Part shown: positions 49,560 to 57,236 of the stretch, one piece after another
Position numbering within the stretch: the first letter of the stretch is position 1
Layout: each line of letters opens with the position of its first letter
Assembly: GCF_001189365.1 (NCBI RefSeq)
Contig: NZ_LFJJ01000002.1
Coordinates: forward strand, 1 to 64,000
DNA length: 64,000 bases
DNA from: Candidatus Burkholderia verschuerenii
GTDB taxonomy: Bacteria > Pseudomonadota > Gammaproteobacteria > Burkholderiales > Burkholderiaceae
Direction: 5' to 3'
Translations under genes and position numbers: made by a program
The notes under the pieces: model-generated
Database searches by the model: none
Told to the model about the DNA's origin: nothing
Seen by the model: only the letters and a program-made list of their open reading frames with translations

Positions 49560-50813
49560 TCACCCCGATGCGCCGCGTTGGCAAAACAGTGGGCCACTGC
49601 CAGAATTGGCTATCAGACCGTTGGGAGAACAGCCTCCACCGGGGGTCGCATACCCGTTCGGCTGGATATATTCGTTCGCGTAGAGCCGTCCAGCGACGAC
49701 GAGTTGACCGCTGCCCCCGCCGCCGCCGACGATCGTCTGTCCGCCCGACCATGGGTTCAGATAAAGGGGACCATTTGCATTGATCTGCAACTGCCCTCCG
49801 CCCGTAACCGAGGCACCGTTCGTGGCCAGAGAAACGTTGCTGTTCGTCGTGATCTGGCCGTTCGACCACATACTCCCGCTTGCGTTGACGTTTCCTGTCG
49901 CATTCACGCTCGCCGACGCATTGACGTTGCCCGCGTTCACGTCAGCGGCTGCCGTCCCGGCCGAGTTCTGCACGTACAGCGCGCCGTTTTGCCGGATAGC
50001 TGAATTCGTGCCGTCACCGTACAGGAAGGAATTGCCAACCTGCACACTGTTACCAGACGGCGTGACGAGCTTCTGCGCGTTGACCGTCGCAGCATTCGCG
50101 ATGTTGTGCAGCGTCCCCGTCGTGCCCTGGAAATTCAGATCGCCCTCCATCGGAAGCGACCCATCACGACGAACGTAGGCTGACCATCCGCTCGATCCGT
50201 AGCCAACCCGCATCGCCAGAACCCCCGCGACGTTCCCCAAGGGGTTCGTGTCCGTCCAAGAACCGTTCATCCCCGTGAGCGTGCCAGGGGTGATGGTGTC
50301 GGAGTAGCCGCCGTCGCCTCCGATTGCCGCCGCCGCATCCTCAAGCGTCAGCGGCTTTCCCGTGGAGGGATCGGTGATCGCCCCACCGATGTACACCTTC
50401 CCGGCGATATCGCATGCCGGCGCAATGCAACCAGCAGGAATCTTGGCGAGCGCGACCTGATACGGCGTGCCGTATGCACTAGTCGTTGAGAAACCTGACG
50501 GAATGACGTTGATCGCCTGAAGCTCCGCCATCGTCGGCGCATATTCGTTGGCAACACCCGCGATCGCGTTGCCGCTAACGAGGTTCGAGTAGTAGAGAGA
50601 CAGATACTTGCTGTTGATCAGATTCCCGATATCCAGCACGACACCGCCTTGCGCGGCCATCTGGTCCGAGAGCATCTCTTGTCGCTTTTCCCACAGGCCA
50701 ACGGTCGCGAACGCGATTGCGATCGTCGCGCCGATGCCAATCGACACCAGATCATAGAAACCGCGCTGGCGCGTGCGCGTGCCAGCGAGAACCGAACGAA
50801 GACGGAAAGCCAT
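49560..50813 (-). CDS. pilV: PilV-type minor pilin / tip adhesin
   Basis: 417 residues. A type IV prepilin N-terminus: RTRQRGFYDLVSIGIGATIA, with cleavage expected after Gly. A large Asn/Ala/Gly-rich body follows (VNAGNVNASASVNATGNVNA). It ends in GGGCSPNGLIANSGSGPLFC, the usual PilV C-terminal cysteine pattern. In IncI plasmids PilV selects recipients and its C-terminus is switched by a shufflon; only one C-terminus is present here. Last gene of the pil operon. Confidence 0.88.
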   Translation of the reverse strand: MAFRLRSVLAGTRTRQRGFYDLVSIGIGATIAIAFATVGLWEKRQEMLSDQMAAQGGVVLDIGNLINSKYLSLYYSNLVSGNAIAGVANEYAPTMAELQAINVIPSGFSTTSAYGTPYQVALAKIPAGCIAPACDIAGKVYIGGAITDPSTGKPLTLEDAAAAIGGDGGYSDTITPGTLTGMNGSWTDTNPLGNVAGVLAMRVGYGSSGWSAYVRRDGSLPMEGDLNFQGTTGTLHNIANAATVNAQKLVTPSGNSVQVGNSFLYGDGTNSAIRQNGALYVQNSAGTAAADVNAGNVNASASVNATGNVNASGSMWSNGQITTNSNVSLATNGASVTGGGQLQINANGPLYLNPWSGGQTIVGGGGGSGQLVVAGRLYANEYIQPNGYATPGGGCSPNGLIANSGSGPLFCQRGASG

Positions 50814-50824
50814 ATACACGTCCC

Positions 50825-51838
50825 TTACAGATGCATACGCGGTTGCGTCGCTGCGCCTGCACGCAGCGCCTGCGAGGCGAGTTGGCGTTTGGCCTGATCG
50901 ATGGCCGAGGCAAGGTTGGAAAGCGACGTCTCGGGATTGCCAATGACGTTCCTGATCACGTCATCCGCCTTGAAGCACTGAACAACGGGCTTTCCGCGTT
51001 GCAGCTTCTGATGCACGACGGCGCGCAGCGACGAGCCGAGCAATTGGCGAGCGTAGGACTCGCCACCGCGCTCTGCGAGCGTGAGAAGCATCCTGATTCC
51101 TGACTCGGGGGAATCAGCATGGATGGTCGTCAGCACGAGATGCCCCCGAGGCGCGAGGCGTACAAGCTCAGCAGCGGCGTCCTGACCGAGCACCTCGCCG
51201 AACATGAACATGCTCCGCGTGGCAGCAGGGAATTTCCGCATAGCGGTCTCGACTTCGTACTTGTAGCCCATCGCAGTCGCGTCCACCTGTTCGAAGTAGC
51301 CCTCGCCGTGAAAGCCTTCGAATTCGACCTCGACAGGCGACTCGACGCCAAGCGCATAACCACCATAGGTTTCGAGTCGCGCCTTCACAGCCGATCGGAT
51401 CGTCGTGGACTTGCCCGCGCCGGTTTCACCGCACACGAGGATCAACCCGCCCGAACGGAATTCCGGGTCAAGCAGCAATTCTTCAGCCGCCCGACCAAGG
51501 CCCAATTCCTTGACCTTCTCCACTTCCTTGCGACTGCGCCGCAAGGCGTAGCGATCTGCACGCATGCGTTGACCGCGATAGCGCAAATTGCCGATATCGA
51601 GCGCGAAGGCGTCCTGGTCGCCATTGTCGCGATGCTCCTTGAGCCACGTCGCCATATGAAAGAGCACCGGCAGCATGCTCTGCGGCACCTTCGACGGCTT
51701 CGCCTCTGCCAGCCGCTCGCCGTCTTCGTTCACCTCGCGAAACACCACAGAGGTCTCCGGCTTCGCAATGTCCACGTGCCAGTCGGAGTACGTTGCAGCC
51801 TCCAGCAGAAGCATGTCGTCAAGTTCGGTCGGTTGCAT
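50825..51838 (-). CDS. PilT/GspE-type secretion ATPase with PRMHL tail
   Basis: 337 residues from the ATG at 51838 (AGCGGAG upstream). Walker A in VCGETGAGKSTTIRSAV (about 134-150), Walker B-like region FMFGEVLGQDAAAEL, and HLVLTTIHADSP. Closest in layout to PilT/PilU retraction ATPases. In IncI R64 the slot between pilS and pilV is occupied by a lytic transglycosylase (PilT) and the prepilin peptidase, not by an ATPase, so this is a different arrangement. C-terminus ATQPRMHL. Confidence 0.85.
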   Translation of the reverse strand: MQPTELDDMLLLEAATYSDWHVDIAKPETSVVFREVNEDGERLAEAKPSKVPQSMLPVLFHMATWLKEHRDNGDQDAFALDIGNLRYRGQRMRADRYALRRSRKEVEKVKELGLGRAAEELLLDPEFRSGGLILVCGETGAGKSTTIRSAVKARLETYGGYALGVESPVEVEFEGFHGEGYFEQVDATAMGYKYEVETAMRKFPAATRSMFMFGEVLGQDAAAELVRLAPRGHLVLTTIHADSPESGIRMLLTLAERGGESYARQLLGSSLRAVVHQKLQRGKPVVQCFKADDVIRNVIGNPETSLSNLASAIDQAKRQLASQALRAGAATQPRMHL

Positions 51839-51852
51839 GGCGACGGCTCCGC

Positions 51853-52410
51853 TTATTTGCTGAAAACGTAGGTGATGGAGTTCTGGCCACTCGTGCAAGA
51901 CGTGCCGGTCAGCCCCGGATCGCTCGGCTGTCCGTCCTGCTTCACGAGCGTGCCATTCACTGTCGTCGTGCGCACCGAGTCATCCATGCCTGGTACGATC
52001 GACTGACATTCGGAGTCGGGCACGCCCGCCGTCGCGAACGTGATTGCATTGTTAGAGACACCGCCGATCGTGGTCACGCCGAGCGTCACCGCACCGCTCC
52101 AGCGGTTCACAAGGTTGGTCGAACCTGTCACCACCCAATCAGCCGGAAAAGCCCCGTTGTTGACCAGAATCGCCTGGGTAGCCCCCGAGAAGTTCGGTCG
52201 GTTTCCATAGATCTTCTGGATCTTCGTGATGATCGTCGGCACCTCCTGCAATTCAGCGTTCGCGCGATGATCGGCGATGACGCCGTTGACCAGCTTGACG
52301 GTCCCGTAAATCAGCAGCGCGATAATCGCCCCCGCAATCGAGAGTTCGATCAGCGTGTAACCTTTCTGCTTGTGCAGACGCTTGAGTTTCCCGTTCGAAT
52401 GAGCAGCCAT
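51853..52410 (-). CDS. pilS: PilS-type major prepilin
   Basis: 185 residues; the start at 52410 follows AGGGGGCTTC. Leader ends in KQKG, cleavage before YTLIELSIAGAIIALLIYGT, the hydrophobic N-terminus of type IV pilins including Glu5. Two Cys near the C-terminus (DSECQSI, GTSCTSG) fit the pilin disulfide. It has its own operator (52445-52468). Confidence 0.9.
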   Translation of the reverse strand: MAAHSNGKLKRLHKQKGYTLIELSIAGAIIALLIYGTVKLVNGVIADHRANAELQEVPTIITKIQKIYGNRPNFSGATQAILVNNGAFPADWVVTGSTNLVNRWSGAVTLGVTTIGGVSNNAITFATAGVPDSECQSIVPGMDDSVRTTTVNGTLVKQDGQPSDPGLTGTSCTSGQNSITYVFSK

Positions 52411-52444
52411 GAAGCCCCCTTGGTGTGTAAATCCGTCGTTGTGT

Positions 52445-52468
52445 TGCGTATCGATGCAATTATACGCA
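52445..52468. promoter_or_regulatory. Plasmid operator palindrome, copy 9
   Basis: TGCGTATC and TATACGCA with spacer GATGCAAT, 34 bases before the pilS start and 34 bases past the end of pilR. It marks a separate, regulated start for the pilin gene. Confidence 0.6.
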
Positions 52469-52502
52469 TTCGATCGCACGCGAGTATCATGTTTTGTGAA
52501 GG

Positions 52503-53630
52503 TCATTTCTTTGGCACCTGATGGTGACGAATGGATTCTCGAAGTCCAGAACTCAAGCCCTGCGCCGTGTAGAGCGTGCCGAGCAGCAGGTAGGCCACGA
52601 CGCCACCGAGAACGAATACCAGCGCAATATTCAGGCTCTTGGCAGACTTCCTGACCTCCTCACGCGCCTCCTCGATCCCCTCGACGCCCATCTTCTTGAT
52701 GACTTGGTTGAAATCCGAACTGCGGCGACTCTGGTCGATTAGCCGGTTCGACAACTCCTGTCCGAAGATTCCCGTAGCGAACGCCTCGCCATAGCTGAGG
52801 TTTTTCGTGAGAAGGCGATTCAGGATCGTGTTGATGTGCCATCGCAACCACGGCTTGCCGCGACGCTTCAGCTTCTCCAGCGAACGCACCAACGTTTCGC
52901 CTGACACCATCAACGACGCCAGTGCCACCATAAAAATGGAACCGTGGTAGTCACGGAAAACGCGATAAGGGATGTAGTTGTCCGCTTTCGCACGTCGGCG
53001 TCCGCGCCAGTTCGGGATCGACCACTTGAACCACCACAGAAGCGTACCGGCCGCGATGAAAATCGCCAAACCGTAGTGCCGCGCGACATAGGAGACCGCA
53101 TAAATGGACTTGCCCATCGAATTCCACTTTTCTGGCGGCACGATCGTCACGTACACCGGGATCACGAAGAAGCTCAGCATGCCGATGAAGCCAAGGCAAA
53201 CGGTCGTCACCAGCGCCGGCACGAGCATGGCTGCGGCCATTTCTGCCGTCATCGCGCGTTGGCTCTTGATCGTCGTCGCAAGGAAGCGCAGCCCTTCATC
53301 GAGATCGCCGCGCGCCTCGATCGAAGCAATCACCAGAAGATCGCTGTCGGGCACGATTCCGCTCATCATGTGCGACAGTGAACCGCCCTTCTGGTCGAGC
53401 CGCTCGAGGAAGATCTGGTACAGGCGGCCGTATGGGTCTTTCTGTTTGATAGCGCGGGTGAGGCGGATAGAAAGAAACTTCGCGGTCGGTTCCTTATCCT
53501 TGATTGCCTCCGCCAGATCGATGTAGAACTTCTCCCGCGTGCTGCGGAAGCGACGAATGGTGAAGGCCAGCTTCACACGATCAAAATGTTCGCGTGCGTC
53601 GCGTTTTAGCCGTTTCAGATCGATGCTCAT
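52503..53630 (-). CDS. pilR: PilR/PilC-type inner membrane pilus assembly protein
   Basis: 375 residues, GspF-like. Membrane segments lie in LVPALVTTVCLGFIGMLSFF, HYGLAIFIAAGTLLWWF and LVFVLGGVVAYLLLG. The start overlaps the stop of pilQ by one base (TAATG). It is the platform protein for pilus assembly with PilQ. Confidence 0.88.
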   Translation of the reverse strand: MSIDLKRLKRDAREHFDRVKLAFTIRRFRSTREKFYIDLAEAIKDKEPTAKFLSIRLTRAIKQKDPYGRLYQIFLERLDQKGGSLSHMMSGIVPDSDLLVIASIEARGDLDEGLRFLATTIKSQRAMTAEMAAAMLVPALVTTVCLGFIGMLSFFVIPVYVTIVPPEKWNSMGKSIYAVSYVARHYGLAIFIAAGTLLWWFKWSIPNWRGRRRAKADNYIPYRVFRDYHGSIFMVALASLMVSGETLVRSLEKLKRRGKPWLRWHINTILNRLLTKNLSYGEAFATGIFGQELSNRLIDQSRRSSDFNQVIKKMGVEGIEEAREEVRKSAKSLNIALVFVLGGVVAYLLLGTLYTAQGLSSGLRESIRHHQVPKK

Positions 53631-55399
53631 TAAGCAGCCTCAAACATGATTTCGTATTGATCGAACAGTTCGAACGTCTCCACATGGCGCGGGTCGATCA
53701 GACCCGTGTACGCCTTGTACAGTGCGTGCTCGAACATGGTTTTCCCACGCATATTGGGCGAGTCGAAACGCTTGTCGCTCTCCGATCTCCAGATGCGCTC
53801 GGCCCCGTAATCGTCGTTACCGCGCATCGCCTGAAGGAAGTTGCGAGTCGGCTGATACATCTCGGCAACGACCGTCAAACCCTTCGTGCCACGCCCACCG
53901 CACAAGGAGCACCCGCCTTCTTTTTTCGTGCGCATGTTGGACGTGTCGATCTGGAATCGCTCACGGATGAATGCGGTGATGTGCGGAATCGTTTCGTCCG
54001 CATACTGGTCACGCGAACAGGAGCAAAGCTTCGGCACGAGCGACTGAGCAACGACAAGAGACCAGAAACGCGGGCGAGTCAGCGTCCCCATCGAAAAGCC
54101 GATTTCGCTGCTTGTGAGCCGCACAAAAGCGTCCATTACGCCCGGCGCGTGAGAGGTCGCGAGCACCTGGTGGCCGGATTCCAGAAGCGTCTTTGCACAG
54201 GTTCCCGAGTCGATGTCGCGGATCTCGCCCTGCGCGATGATGCAAGGGTCGCTACGCATCAACACGCCCTGCACTTCCCTGAACGGCGTCTTTTCAGACT
54301 CGGCCGACAAAGTGCGTTGCAACGAGATCTGTAGCGACGTTCCATCAACAGCTTTCTCGGTCGGATCTTCGACCATGATGATGTTGAGTTTGTCGCGATC
54401 GGGAAGCGTCTCAATGTAGTGCGTGAGCGCCGTTGACTTCCCCGAGTTTGTCTCTCCTACGATAAGGATCATCCCTTTACGCGTGCGGGCGACGCGAGCG
54501 AACATCTCCGCCTGATCATCTTCGTATCCGAAGTCCTGGAAGCGGTCCGCTTTGAACGTCTTGTCCTTCATCAGGAATCGGATATAGACCGTGAAGCCCT
54601 CAAATCCGCGCGACGACTGCCAGCGCAGGTTCATCGCTTTCTCGCCAACACGATAAGGAATCGTGCATGACTGATAATCCTCGCTGGTGAACGAGGAGTG
54701 CGAACCGGTGCGATCTGCCATCAACTTGTTGTAGGCGTAGCCGAATGCACCATGCAACTGCTCGCGCGTATAGACACCCTTCGTCGGCCCCTTCATGACT
54801 TCCATTTCGCCGTCGATACGGTACTTGACGACGCCATGCTGCCCCTTGACGATGACGTGAAGGTCGGTTGCTCCGTTCTCGATCCCGTATCGAATGAAAG
54901 TATCGAATAAGCGACTCTCTTCCGACGAACTCGTTGCGATGTCATCTACAAGCGCCTCATGATGTTCGGTCTTGTAGATGGCAGCTATGAGGTCTCGGTC
55001 CGCGAACGCCGATTTCACGACACGGATCTGAGCCTTGCGCAAGCGCTCACGCAGACTGTCCACGTGCATGGACGCCTGCCTGTACGAAGCCGGGTCAATC
55101 AGGATGCTGGCCGTCCCGCCTTCGTGCCCGGTGACAACGAGCACAGCCCTCAGCGATTCCGGTACTTCGAAGTCCGCTTTTGCAGCCGTGTAGATGCGGT
55201 GAATGGCGGGCAGTTCTGCCACGGACTGCACGCGGGCCCAGTTCGGCAAGGGGGTTGCCTGCGCGCGCGCTCCCGCACGGGCAGGAACGGGCTTCGCCGC
55301 CGTGGCCCGCGACACTATGGCTTTTTGTGGATGCGCGCTCTGCGCGCCATCCACAAAAAAGCGGCCGAACCATTTCCCCAGGTACGACGACGTGTCCAT
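53630..55399 (-). CDS. pilQ: PilQ-type pilus assembly ATPase
   Basis: 589 residues from the ATG at 55399 (AAGGGC upstream). GspE-type ATPase: Walker A in VGETNSGKSTALTHY, Walker B region IIAQGEIRDIDSGTC and a His box in HQVLATSHAPG. Four Cys in CSCSRDQ and GGCSLCGGRG form the zinc site typical of assembly ATPases. It powers pilus extension. Confidence 0.9.
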   Translation of the reverse strand: MDTSSYLGKWFGRFFVDGAQSAHPQKAIVSRATAAKPVPARAGARAQATPLPNWARVQSVAELPAIHRIYTAAKADFEVPESLRAVLVVTGHEGGTASILIDPASYRQASMHVDSLRERLRKAQIRVVKSAFADRDLIAAIYKTEHHEALVDDIATSSSEESRLFDTFIRYGIENGATDLHVIVKGQHGVVKYRIDGEMEVMKGPTKGVYTREQLHGAFGYAYNKLMADRTGSHSSFTSEDYQSCTIPYRVGEKAMNLRWQSSRGFEGFTVYIRFLMKDKTFKADRFQDFGYEDDQAEMFARVARTRKGMILIVGETNSGKSTALTHYIETLPDRDKLNIIMVEDPTEKAVDGTSLQISLQRTLSAESEKTPFREVQGVLMRSDPCIIAQGEIRDIDSGTCAKTLLESGHQVLATSHAPGVMDAFVRLTSSEIGFSMGTLTRPRFWSLVVAQSLVPKLCSCSRDQYADETIPHITAFIRERFQIDTSNMRTKKEGGCSLCGGRGTKGLTVVAEMYQPTRNFLQAMRGNDDYGAERIWRSESDKRFDSPNMRGKTMFEHALYKAYTGLIDPRHVETFELFDQYEIMFEAA

Positions 55400-55427
55400 A
55401 TCTGCTGCCCTTGGCGTGCCCACGGGT

Positions 55428-55985
55428 TTATTGGCCGCTCATGCGCGGGAAGTTCGGTATCGGCATGCCGACCGCCATGCCATTAGGCGGCACGATCCCC
55501 CCGGCCATCGTGGTCTGCGAGGTCGATGCCGGCGCTGTAGTCGGCTCGGCCAGATAGATGGTCTTGAGCGCCTTCGTCTTCACGTTCTTGAACGTCACCG
55601 ACGAAGGCGACACTTTGGCAATCGTCCAACCCTTGATTGAGCGATCCTTCGTGATCGGATACGAAGGACCGTCGCCGATTGAAACGTCAACGGTCGTCGT
55701 GCCGTTCACACCGTAAATGGCATTCACGCGCAGATCGTCCACTGGATTGTGGACGACCTTCTTCGCGTCGGCTTCCGCCGATGCAGTGGCGGAAGGCAAC
55801 TGGCCCGGAGGAGCAGTCTGCGCCTGCGCCTGTTTCGTGCCGCCGTCGTCCTGCAACTTCTTGTCCATCTCGTGTACCAACGCCTGACGTTGCTTGTCCA
55901 CAAGTACATCGAGCGTGTCTGCAACGGCTCCCTGGGCGAACAGGACCAACGAAAGAACGAGCACGAGTCCGCTAGTCTTTGACAT
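55428..55985 (-). CDS. pilP: PilP-type pilus protein
   Basis: 185 residues; ATG at 55985 after AGGGGAAATACT. Signal peptide (SGLVLVLSLVLFAQGAVAD), a Gln/Ala linker and a C-terminal domain with SIKGWTIAKVSPSSVTFKNV. In IncI systems PilP is a periplasmic protein that links the inner-membrane complex to the secretin PilN. It ends in FPRMSGQ. Confidence 0.8.
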   Translation of the reverse strand: MSKTSGLVLVLSLVLFAQGAVADTLDVLVDKQRQALVHEMDKKLQDDGGTKQAQAQTAPPGQLPSATASAEADAKKVVHNPVDDLRVNAIYGVNGTTTVDVSIGDGPSYPITKDRSIKGWTIAKVSPSSVTFKNVKTKALKTIYLAEPTTAPASTSQTTMAGGIVPPNGMAVGMPIPNFPRMSGQ

Positions 55986-57225
55986 AGTATTTCCCCTGAA
56001 ACGTGAATTTCGGATCAAGCCCGGTTGTGTTCACATCGATCTCATCAATCGACATGGAATCGGGCAAGCGTGCGATGGTGTCCTTTAGGAGCGCTGCCGG
56101 TCCCGCACCCGTTACCGACCCCGCTCTCACAACGTCATGAAGCGCAGCCACACTCCATTTCGGATCAGCGCCAAACACAGTTGGCTGATCGAACGTAAGC
56201 GTTACGCCAGCGAGCGCGAGATCCTGCGCCAAGGAACCTTCCCGCAACTTGAACTGCGGAAATGTCGGGAAGGTTGTCCGGTTCAGATACGCGGCCTTCA
56301 GAGGCGCGTTTGGCACCGTGTAAGAAGCTGTCTTCCCATCGAGAGACAGGTCATAGTCGTGCGGACCAAGCGCTGCAACCAACGATTCGAAGTTCCCGCC
56401 CTGGATGGTCCAGGTGTAGATACATGCCGATAACTGGCAAGAGATTTTCGAGAGAAACCACCCACCCTGAAGCGGATCGATGTGCCAGGTTCCGAGCAGC
56501 GCGGGCGCTGCTGCGGTGATGGGCGCACCGGCAGCGGCAAGTTTTTCAGCGATGGTTCGCTGGTACGTGACATTCGGATCTTCCTGCTTGGCCGCAGTCT
56601 TGTGCGGCTTCGTCTGGAAGTTAGGCAAAACTAAATAAGCGCCCAACGCCACAAGCGCAATCAGCAAGGCAATTTGCTTGAGATTGACCCCTTTGCTCGC
56701 TTTTTTGAGCGTGCCGGCCGCGACGCCACCTTCGCGGACAAGCTCCTCCAGCGTGATCGGGATCGTGCTGCCGTAGACAGCCTCATAGTTTCCGAAGAAT
56801 GTGAACGTCACCCCGCCGCTGTCGGCTTCGATCTGTCGAATGCGCTCTTCCGCCTCGCCAATATCACCGCAAAAATCACCTGATGGCATCGGCAGTCCGT
56901 CCTTGAGGACGGCCATTCGCGCGGTCTGCCCGTCGATCTCGATCCAGATCGCGTTGGGCGTGACTTGCGGGAACGTCGCCAACAGAACGGAGGCGGAAAG
57001 CAGCTTGGATTTTGCCGCCTTCGGAAGGTTTTCCGGCATCTCGCTATCAGTCAGGAATCCGTACATGATTCCCTGATCATTCGAGTGCCGAACCTCGAAT
57101 GCAGCATCCATATCGGAAACGAGTGCCTGCACCTCCTTCTTCTCGGATGACTCTCCGGTCAGCGGCACCCAATCGAGGCCGAATACAACGTGATGGCCGT
57201 CAACGGCAACGAGTCGCACAGACAT
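55972..57225 (-). CDS. pilO: PilO-type pilus assembly protein
   Basis: 417 residues: a soluble N-terminal cytoplasmic part, one membrane segment (QIALLIALVALGAYLVLPNF, about 195-214) and a large periplasmic C-terminal part. Overlaps pilP by 14 bases. Layout and position match R64 PilO (PilO2/TcpL-like). Confidence 0.82.
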   Translation of the reverse strand: MSVRLVAVDGHHVVFGLDWVPLTGESSEKKEVQALVSDMDAAFEVRHSNDQGIMYGFLTDSEMPENLPKAAKSKLLSASVLLATFPQVTPNAIWIEIDGQTARMAVLKDGLPMPSGDFCGDIGEAEERIRQIEADSGGVTFTFFGNYEAVYGSTIPITLEELVREGGVAAGTLKKASKGVNLKQIALLIALVALGAYLVLPNFQTKPHKTAAKQEDPNVTYQRTIAEKLAAAGAPITAAAPALLGTWHIDPLQGGWFLSKISCQLSACIYTWTIQGGNFESLVAALGPHDYDLSLDGKTASYTVPNAPLKAAYLNRTTFPTFPQFKLREGSLAQDLALAGVTLTFDQPTVFGADPKWSVAALHDVVRAGSVTGAGPAALLKDTIARLPDSMSIDEIDVNTTGLDPKFTFQGKYYVKD

Positions 57226-57236
57226 AGCAGCCCGCC

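Noticed and set aside
49536-49700. Shufflon repeat (R64 19-mer type) at the pilV end
   Set aside because: CTGCCAGAATTGG resembles its first bases only weakly and no second copy exists nearby.
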